Positions 56,961 through 64,000 of a DNA stretch of 64,000 nucleotides are shown piece after piece. This DNA comes from Microdochium bolleyi (taxonomy: Eukaryota; Ascomycota; Sordariomycetes; Xylariales; Microdochiaceae). Every line of letters begins with the position of its first letter. The first letter of the stretch is position 1. Under the pieces are notes generated by a model that worked only from the letters and a program-made list of their open reading frames with translations, did no database searches and had not been told where the DNA came from. Made by a program: the position numbers and the translations under genes. Location: the NCBI GenBank assembly GCA_001566295.1, contig KQ964254.1:248001-312000 (forward strand), read 5' to 3'.

Positions 56961-58265
56961 ATGCTTCGGCAACTCTTACCTCGGTGCACGAGGGCCGTCA
57001 GGGCTGCTGCTCCGGCTCAGCCAGCATTGCTCCGGCCCGCCGCTCGTGCCGCGAGATGGTATAGCATCCAGCCACAGGCTGCTTCCACGGCGAAGCGGAT
57101 GGACATCGAGCCCAGCAGGCTCTCGATTGAGGAGACCAAGTCACCGAAGCAGCTGGTAGACCCAGCCCAGCTTGTGTTTGGCAAAGAGTTCACAGGTAAG
57201 ACAGCTCAACTCGCCAATTCTAGATATGCTAGCCTTGCTAACGCTCTCTTCGCAGACCACATGCTCACCATTGAGTGGACGGCAACCGATGGCTGGCTCG
57301 AGCCCAAGATCGTCCCTTACCAGAACCTCTCACTCGACCCTGCGACCTGTGTGCTGCACTACGCTTTCGAGTGCTTTGAAGGCATGAAGGCATACAAGGA
57401 CAAGGACGGCGAGGTCCGCCTCTTCAGACCCGACAAGAACATGGAGCGCTTCAACAAGTCCGCTGCCCGCATCGCGCTTCCCACCTTCTCCCCAACCGGC
57501 CTCATCGAGCTCATCTCCAAGTTTGCCAAGCTGGAAAACCGCTTTATCCCGGATCAGCGTGGCTACTCGCTGTACCTGCGGCCGACCATGATTGGCACGC
57601 AAAAGACACTCGGCGTCGGCGCTCCTGGCTCTGCCCTACTCTACGTCATTGCATCCCCTGTTGGACCCTATTACCCAACAGGGTTCAAGGCTGTCTCGCT
57701 CGAGGCTACTGACTACGCTGTCCGTGCCTGGCCTGGTGGTGTCGGCGACAAGAAGCTCGGTGCCAATTATGCCCCCTGCATTCTCCCCCAGCTCGAGGCC
57801 GCCAGCCGTGGCTTCCAGCAGAACCTGTGGCTGTTTGGACCCGAGGAGTACATCACGGAGGTCGGCACCATGAACCTGTTTGTTGCTATCAAGGACAAGG
57901 AGACCGGTCAGAAGGAGCTCATCACTGCGCCTCTTGACGGCACCATCCTCGAGGGTGTGACAAGAGACTCGATCCTAAGCCTCGCGCGGGAGAAGCTTGC
58001 TCCCGACGGATGGAAAATCTCCGAGCGCAAGCTCACCATGAAGCAGCTCCACGAGGCTTCACATGAGGGCCGCCTCATCGAGGTCTTCGGTGCAGGCACA
58101 GCGGCCATTGTGAGCCCCGTGCGCAAGATTAGCTGGAAGGGCGAGCTCGTCGACTGTGGCTTGAAAGAGCACGAGGAGTCTGGCGAGATCGCGCTGAAGA
58201 TGAAGGAGTGGATGGAGGCGAGGCAGTACGGCGACGATGAGCACGAATGGAGTTACCGCTGTTAA
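56961..58265 (+). CDS. Branched-chain amino-acid aminotransferase, mitochondrial
   Basis: PLP-dependent transaminase interconverting leucine, isoleucine and valine with their 2-keto acids; 414 aa from exons 56961-57195 and 57256-58265. The N-terminal ~40 residues are Arg/Ala-rich without acids and end near RRWYS-like ARWYS, a matrix-targeting presequence. The fold-type IV core shows FECFEGMKAYK, LYLRPTMIGT, the PLP lysine Lys245 in GGVGDKKLGANYAP, EVGTMNLF, and ITAPLDGTILEGVTRDS. Tail GTAAIVSPV matches class IV aminotransferases. The 60-nt intron (GTAAGA, CTAAC, TTCGCAG) is a multiple of three and free of stops, so retention would add 20 residues without a frameshift. Mitochondrial location is predicted from the presequence; fungi often have a cytosolic paralogue as well. 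Confidence 0.96.
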   Translation: MLRQLLPRCTRAVRAAAPAQPALLRPAARAARWYSIQPQAASTAKRMDIEPSRLSIEETKSPKQLVDPAQLVFGKEFTGKTAQLANSRYASLANALFADHMLTIEWTATDGWLEPKIVPYQNLSLDPATCVLHYAFECFEGMKAYKDKDGEVRLFRPDKNMERFNKSAARIALPTFSPTGLIELISKFAKLENRFIPDQRGYSLYLRPTMIGTQKTLGVGAPGSALLYVIASPVGPYYPTGFKAVSLEATDYAVRAWPGGVGDKKLGANYAPCILPQLEAASRGFQQNLWLFGPEEYITEVGTMNLFVAIKDKETGQKELITAPLDGTILEGVTRDSILSLAREKLAPDGWKISERKLTMKQLHEASHEGRLIEVFGAGTAAIVSPVRKISWKGELVDCGLKEHEESGEIALKMKEWMEARQYGDDEHEWSYRC

Positions 58266-58653
58266 GCGGCGACTTAGCTTTGCCAATATGTCATTTGTCA
58301 CTTGGGATAGACTATATAGATGGCCGCATGCGAAGTGTGGGGGAACATGGACTGGCGATATTCATGACATGGCTCTGCGTAAGGTACATGACGGTGTGGT
58401 TTCAAAAAGTGCAGCATCATATCCTCTAATTATCACCCACGTACTGCTGAAAATTGCGTATCATATGTACAAGACTGATGATGAAAGTTGACGAGTTACA
58501 GGACACCACCCAAACACATCCCAGAACAGCATCCTCAAGTGAGGGGCGGGCCAGCCGTGTGACATCTCCAATACACACCACAACCACAACATCACTTGCA
58601 CTCCTCGCTAACAACCGCAATCGATAGTACACAGGCCACAATTGAAAGATACA
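58266..58653. other. Short intergenic region
   Basis: 388 bases between tandem genes; no feature recognised beyond the expected 3' and 5' untranslated parts. Confidence 0.35.
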
Positions 58654-59498
58654 ATGCCAGGCTCATCGCTCTGGCTGATACCTCCGCAGTCGCACCCGCT
58701 GCACGGCACCATCACGTCTCTCATCACCTCCGTCCTGCCGTCACGCTTCCCCGCCGAGGCCGGGGGTCCCGACGGCGACAGCCCGGTGGTCTTTGCCCCG
58801 CACATGACCCTGACATCTGAGATATCGCCCGCCACGTACGGTGGCAGCGCCGCTCTCCAGGCCGGCTCTGGTGGGCGCGAGGACAGCGAGCAGGACAGGT
58901 ACAACGCGCAGGCCTGGCTGGACTCCTTGCCCCTCCCGGCCGCGCGGGATGTCCGCGTGCGGCTGCTGAGCGTGGACACCCAGGACGTGTTCTTCAGGCG
59001 GTGCTTCATGCGCGTAGAATACGAGGGGGTAAGGGACATTGTTGCTGTGGCGAGAGAGCATGGCGTCGTGCGTCCAAGCGACAACGGCAGCAGCAGGCCG
59101 GTGGAGGCGGGCAAGTCGGCTGCGTCTTCCGGGATTAGCGAGGGCACGGAGGAGTGGCTGAAGTCGTGGAAGCAGGCTTTCGGGCCGCATGTGAGCTTGA
59201 TTTAGTCAGTTCCACCACTATATCCCTTTCCTGGCACTGGCGACTGTCGTGTGCACGAGCTAGACGTAGGAAAGAATGATACTTGCTGACCTCGGAACAC
59301 AGCGGATCTACGCCAATCACGGATGACAAGCTCTCCCAGATTTGCAAGGCTGTTGAAGATGCAGGCGCCGTGCTCTCTGCTTCAGGCAGCACTCCCTCTA
59401 GCGAGCCCGGTGCTGGCTGGGAGGGTGGCGTCGTCTGGCTTGTGCCAACAGACCGGCCAATCTCGGAGTGGAAGCCCATTGCCACGAGGACTTTATGA
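58654..59498 (+). CDS. 2',3'-cyclic-nucleotide 3'-phosphodiesterase / cyclic phosphodiesterase (Cpd1-like, 2H family)
   Basis: Small 2H-phosphoesterase of 248 aa from exons 58654-59204 and 59303-59498. The intron has a GTCAGT donor, GCTGAC branch and ACACAG acceptor. It splits a tyrosine codon, giving HVSLIYG. The two catalytic H-x-T/S motifs are present: H50-M-T52 (PHMTLTSE) and H179-V-S181. Yeast Cpd1 opens ADP-ribose 1'',2''-cyclic phosphate made during tRNA splicing. The opening SLWLIPPQSHPL and closing GWEGGVVWLVPT fit this fungal family. A Gly/Ser-rich insertion around residues 55-80 and another before the second motif make it somewhat longer than the yeast enzyme. Exact substrate is inferred from the family. 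Confidence 0.9.
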
Positions 59499-60133
59499 TC
59501 GGCATACATGGTCGAAGGTCCCGGATGCCGTGGGCCGAGTATCTCGCGTGGGAAGTGTCTAGAAGAGAATGGATTCATGCATAGTCATGTACAGCAGCGC
59601 CTGATCAGATGCCTGATAGGTTGCTCGCTCCTATTGGGAGCCGAAATCAGAAATCGACATGGTCTTGCCAGATGTGCATTGCGACCCAGGTCGGTCAGAA
59701 ACATAGATTTCGAATACACGTGATGCCAGAACTGAGCTGGAGATGTTCAAGGAACAGAGCCTCCGCACCGATTGGTGGCTACCTGTCTAAAGTGTGAACT
59801 TCTCCCACTCTAACCATCTTCGCCCCCTCCGAGGACGAGAACATGACCACAAGGTCCTGCGTCCATTGCAATCCGACGACAGGAAATCAAAAGCAAGAAA
59901 ATTTAACAGGTACAGAACTGTTAGGGGTGGTGCGTTCATGTACAAAGTAGAGTTGGTGTCGTGAGTCCTACAGTGCTAGGGCTTTGGCTTTGTGTCACAA
60001 GGATGTGAGAACCATACCGGAAGCAACTTTCGAGATCTCGAGGGCGTTCGTCTCAATTCGATACGTGATTGACGACAAATATGTGGGATATGCATAGAGA
60101 ATTATTCACAAGAGTAAAGGCGGAACAGTCCGT
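59499..60133. other. Convergent 3' intergenic region
   Basis: 635 bases between two converging genes; no feature recognised. Confidence 0.35.
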
Positions 60134-60634
60134 TTACTTCTTGGCCGGGTCCTCCAGGATGCCCTCCGCCTCTAGCCTCCTACGTGCCTCTTCAAGAGCC
60201 CAAGTTTGTATACTGCAATCGCGATTAGTAAAATGCGATCAAGGCAGCAGGAGATGAACTGGCAGGTGTCCGGGCAGAGCGACTCAGAGGTGCGCCGAGG
60301 CACGGCCCGTGCTACAGGGCCACGCTCCTGCTCAACTCCGAATGATGCCTCCCAGCCTGGATCCATCAATATGCGGGGGGTCCACTAACGAGGTATCCGG
60401 CTTGAAGCCATACGCGATGGCAGCGAGGAACAAGCTTCCGCAAAATCCGTAGAAGAAGGGGGTCTCCCAGCCCTCCTTCTGGTACTTCTCGCCGGGCTTG
60501 ACGCCGAACAGCCAGCCGCTCGGGGGGTCATACTGCGGGCCGTGGGCGCCGCCGGCAGCTCTGGGTGTGGCGGAGAAGGACCGCACAGCGGCGCGTGTGG
60601 CCCGGACGGCGGTGGTCGGTCGGACGGCAGGCAT
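60134..60634 (-). CDS. Mitochondrial complex I subunit ESSS/NDUFB11-like
   Basis: Accessory subunit of NADH:ubiquinone oxidoreductase, 107 aa from exons 60390-60634 and 60134-60212. The intron (60213-60389, 177 nt) uses a GTTAGT donor and a TTGCAG acceptor with an ACTAATC branch, and joins KPDTS to IQTWALEEARRRLEAEG. The Arg/Ala/Ser/Thr-rich N-terminus (to about residue 25, RSFSATPRA) is a mitochondrial presequence. The conserved part GWLFGVKPGEKYQKEGWE leads into one membrane span (TPFFYGFCGSLFLAAIAYGF), then a charged helix facing the intermembrane space, as in the family. Reading the first exon on without splicing gives an unrelated tail, so the two-exon model is preferred. No paralogue in the window. 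Confidence 0.9.
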
Positions 60635-61627
60635 GGTTATTGCTTTGGTGGCGGGCTGCGGCCTTCTTGCGGGCTTGATTCGGGATATGTGCGAGACGAA
60701 GACTGTGGGTGGTGGGCGTGTCCTCGGACTGGTATGCGCGAGGTCTGGCGGTGCGGAAGGAGGGAATTGAGTGGAGATGGTGCCGTGGGCGTCGTCGGGG
60801 CGTGGTTGTCGACAGCCTCAGCGATGGCGATTGATGGATGAGGTCAGAAGCTGCAAGGTCGTGGCCGAGTGTCGTCTGGCGGAAGTGAGGGACAACCATG
60901 GACAGCAGCGAGTCACGTTGAGCGGACCGGCAAGAGAAAAGCGGGTCACACTGCACGTGACCTTCGCCTTGGTCCAGGTCACGTAAAAACTCCACCTTGG
61001 AGCTGTACAAAAAGTGTAGCCGGCACTGCCAGCATTTTCTTTTCCTCCGTCTCACAACCACTTCTTGATATCTCTGCAGATCCGCCTCAGTCCCTCAGCA
61101 CTCAGACTCCTGGGCATCTAAGAAGCTCCTCAGTCGCTCTCTTTCACGTTCCAAGAGGCAGAGACGAGCAGCGCCCAGATCGTGTCGTCGGCTTCACAAG
61201 CTTGGATGTCCCTTGCCACGCGCGATCTGGGTATGCTTGATGTAGTGTAAGTTTGTGATCTTTTCTTTGCTCAACCACTCACCAACACTTCCGCGCCCTC
61301 AAAACCGTTTGCGCGGCATTTACATGATGATCACCACTTCTAAGAACAGCCAACTGAATCCTCATGTTGACTACCATACCAATCAAGCTCAACAGTCTGA
61401 CTTAAACCCTCTGTCAATTCCCTCTTGCATTACAATGTCAAGGCTATTCACTGACAGTCATTTCAGGCACTTTCAAGGTCGTTCGGCTCCCTGGACATCA
61501 CTCCGCAGAGCTTATCTCTGCTCGTTAGTAGTTATTCTTTTAACCAATATAATGAGCGTTCGAGCTGCCATTCTATTCTAAAGTCGTTCGTCTTTGCTGT
61601 TTGGCGTTACTCTGTCCCATGTCCATG
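60635..61627. other. Intergenic region, 1 kb
   Basis: Lies between two minus-strand genes: 5' region of the complex I subunit gene at its left, 3' end of the serine hydrolase gene at its right. No gene supported. Confidence 0.4.
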
Positions 61628-63629
61628 CTATTCAATCTTTTTGTACTCGATGACGCCCTCGGTCCCATCTTCTAGATACTCGACATGGACACCCTCCACC
61701 CTGCCATCCGACGCGATTTTGAACTCTGCTTTCGCGAACTGGCACATCAGCCTGTTAGGCGTGTTGGTAAAGTCGATATACACGAGCCAGTGCTCGCCCG
61801 AGACGTGCTCCAGCTCAAAGTCCATTCTCCACACGCGGTTGTTGTGCGCAGCGTAGAGCTCTCGTCGTGGTCTGCTATCACGGTCACTGTCGCCCGTCGC
61901 CGCTTGACGCTGTTCCTTGGATCCGCCATCATTCCTGAAGATGACCATATTCTGGTAGGCCGGATGATAGTACGTCCCGGTGTACTGCTGCGTCGGTAAC
62001 GCTCGAGGCAAAGGTGGCTGGGCACGGTGAGGGAAGTAGTCGTCCATCGCCGTGTCCGGTTTCCTAAGCGCTGTCGCGATACTTTCCTTCTTGCTGAATC
62101 CGTGAAGATCATGTCAGTCCTCGAACCGCCCCATTGGCACATCACATTACATCTCCCCGATCGACAAAGACCTGAACATACCTGCCAGTCCAATCGAACC
62201 TCTCCTCCTTCGGTACCCCAAGCCTGTCATCGATCAACTGCCACGCCAGAACCGCGCCCAGACAGTTGGACGTGGCCGCTGTGTTGGCCATCGTGACCAC
62301 CCCGTACCCCAGGCCTGGGAAGAAGTACAGCTCCGTGCCGTACGCCTCCATCCCGCCGCCATGCGTGTAGAACCTGTGGCCTCTGTACGTCCCCGTCCAC
62401 CAGCCCAGCGCGTACGTCAGCGGGCCGTCGTAGCCGTCGTTCCTCCCACCGGTTTCACTGCTGCTGCCACCGTCGAGGCTGATCTGCATGACCATCCGCG
62501 GGGTCTTGATGGCGTTGTGGCAAGCTCTGCTCAGCGGCGGTGACTCTCGAAGCAGGCACTGGAGCCACAGGGCGTAGTCTGCCACGCTCGAGACGATGCC
62601 GCCGGCGCCGCTGCCGCCGGAGAGGTCCATGGGCGGGATGTAGTGATAGCCATGCTTCTCGTTCTTCTCCTCACCCTCGGCACCAGAGGCACTGTAGTCC
62701 CAATAATACCCTTCCGCCAACCCACCAGCCCTCTGAGCATCCTGCACACTCAAGAATGTCCTTTCCATACCCAGCGGCTTCCATATCCACTCCCTCATCA
62801 CATCACCGACCCATCTATTCCCGGTTACAGCCTCAATGGCCCGGGACGCGGCGAGGAACATGAGGTTACAATACCGAAACTCAACACGCGGCTCCTGAAC
62901 GAGCGGCAGGTGCCGCAAAGACCGGGTGAAGTCCCGTACTGTCCCCGCGTGCCTCCCGCCGCCTGCGTCTTCATCAGGATAGCACTGCGCGAGAGCCTTG
63001 TCATGCCTAGCCAGCCCTGTCCGGTGGCTCAGCGCGTCCTCGAATGTGACGTGCGCCGTCGCCCACTCGTCGCTGAGGACAAAGTCGTCCCGGATGACCC
63101 GGGCGATCGGGGTCCGCCAGCCCAGGGGGAAGCGAGCTTTATACTTGCCGCTCGCCGCTGCTGTGGTTTTTGTCGTGCTTCCTTCTCCCTCCTTTCGCCC
63201 CTCCTCCTCCCCCTCCTTCCCCCACGGGTGGATCATCTGACCCAACACTGCGGCCGTGAACGCCTTGGTCGTGCTGCCCGCGTAGTACAGCGTGTCGGCG
63301 GTGGCGGGGATGCCACCCTCATCCGCATCCTTCTCAGCATCTAGACCACCCCCAGCTTTCCCCTTTACGTCCCGTCCTCTACCAGGAAACACGGAACGGC
63401 TGGGGAGTGTCGCGTACCCGAACCCGTCGGCCCAGACGTCCCCGCCGTCGACAACAGCGATGGATATCCCCGGAACGTGCCACTCCTCGAGCCCTGCGCG
63501 GACCAGCTCGACAAAGTGTGCACTTGTCAGCGGATTCTTCTGGTGGTTATTGCCCATGGCACCGCGAGGAGGAGAGTCTTGGCGGTAGCGGTGATGAGGG
63601 TAGTCGCTGTGCTCGGCGCCGCCTCCCAT
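61628..63629 (-). CDS. Beta-lactamase-fold serine hydrolase (class C / peptidase S12-like)
   Basis: Protein of 637 aa from exons 62182-63629 and 61628-62093 (GTATGT donor, ATTCAG acceptor, phase 2). The penicillin-binding fold has all three active-site motifs: S119-T-T-K122 (SxxK), Y253-C-N255 (YxN), and H423-G-G (in place of KTG). The helical part reads EDALSHRTGLARHD, typical of eukaryotic LACTB-like and S12 proteins. The C-terminal domain (~485-637), read mainly from exon 2, is beta-rich (YTGTYYHPAYQNMVIF...WLVYIDF), like the lipocalin-like C-terminal domain of S12 enzymes. A low-complexity charged insertion (residues ~138-162) follows the SxxK helix. No signal peptide is visible, so it is probably intracellular. 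Fungal members include statin-pathway transesterases and uncharacterised esterases/peptidases; the substrate is unknown. The ATG at 63629 could instead be residue 25 (MGNNHQ). Confidence 0.9.
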
Positions 63630-64000
63630 TGTGAGGAAAAGATAATTTCGAGTTGAGCTGAACCGAGCTCCTCGCAGTCCGTGAGATGTGTTCCCGTTAC
63701 CTGATACAGCAACCTAGTCGCTACTGAGTGAGGTGTTCTGTCGCGGGAGACGAATGGACTCTGTGTCTGTCCGTCAGTTCGAGCTGGATTATTCAACTTT
63801 CCTGAATTTGATAACAATCACCAGCGGGATTCACAAAAATCTCACAAGTGATTGTTCATCCGGAATAGCAGGAGGACAAGACACTGTGAGAAAGCCGCAG
63901 AGCAAGGTTCCAATGCAAATGTGAGACAAAGGTGATTGAACTCTGGACGCCGATTTCGAGCTGTGGATGCACCTTGTGTAAGCAGACGTCAGGAAAGTGA
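63630..64000. other. Upstream region of the serine hydrolase gene, to window end
   Basis: 371 bases; no coding frame supported. Presumably contains the promoter of the minus-strand hydrolase gene. Confidence 0.35.

Noticed and set aside
62643..63344. 233-codon plus-strand open frame
   Set aside because: Antisense to the serine hydrolase, whose three active-site motifs fix the coding strand.

Overview
The window is nuclear DNA of a filamentous ascomycete (Pezizomycotina, most likely a Sordariomycete). The gene models carry short introns (about 50-180 nt) with GT/AG ends and CTRAC-type branch points. Core promoters have pyrimidine-rich tracts, GC content is moderate to high, and the families are typical of mould genomes (copper-fist and Zn2Cys6 regulators, DASH subunit Duo1, SurE-TTL fusion Pby1, fungal kinase-like protein). 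Eighteen protein genes can be supported. All models were built by hand from reading frame, splice consensus and family knowledge. I recognised no tRNA, rRNA, CRISPR array or intact transposon.

Layout. 0.3-5.5 kb (minus): a very large multidomain redox enzyme, joining a PrnB-like heme domain, an FAD/NADPH reductase and a cytochrome b5 domain. 5.5-11.6 kb: gene-poor. 11.7-13.1 kb (minus): copper-fist transcription factor. 13.1-18.0 kb: gene-poor. 18.0-25.7 kb: a COL-26/RGT1-like Zn2Cys6 regulator (minus), divergent from a ketopantoate-reductase-like gene and an allantoate-permease-type MFS transporter (both plus). 26-35 kb: a genome-maintenance and cell-division block with mcm10 (minus), RNase H2 subunit B (plus), DASH duo1 (minus) and an unrecognised CDK-site-rich nuclear protein (plus). 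Three MCB-type ACGCGT sites sit in the duo1/unknown intergenic region, next to a 77-nt poly-C run. 36.5-41.2 kb: divergent kinase-like protein and Pby1. 41.2-44.7 kb: gene-poor. 44.7-49.1 kb: PMC1-type Ca2+-ATPase. 50.6-52.3 kb: class I sirtuin with an AT-hook. 53.0-56.0 kb (minus): SCYL2-type pseudokinase. 57-59.5 kb: mitochondrial branched-chain aminotransferase and a cyclic phosphodiesterase. 60.1-60.6 kb (minus): complex I ESSS/NDUFB11 subunit. 61.6-63.6 kb (minus): beta-lactamase-fold serine hydrolase.

Most genes are ordinary housekeeping neighbours, not a pathway cluster. The best candidate for something little described is the redox fusion at the left end: its domain order suggests a one-polypeptide electron chain from NADPH to FAD to cytochrome b5 to a heme domain of the tryptophan-dioxygenase superfamily. 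The second is the CDK-site-rich gene downstream of the clustered MCB sites.
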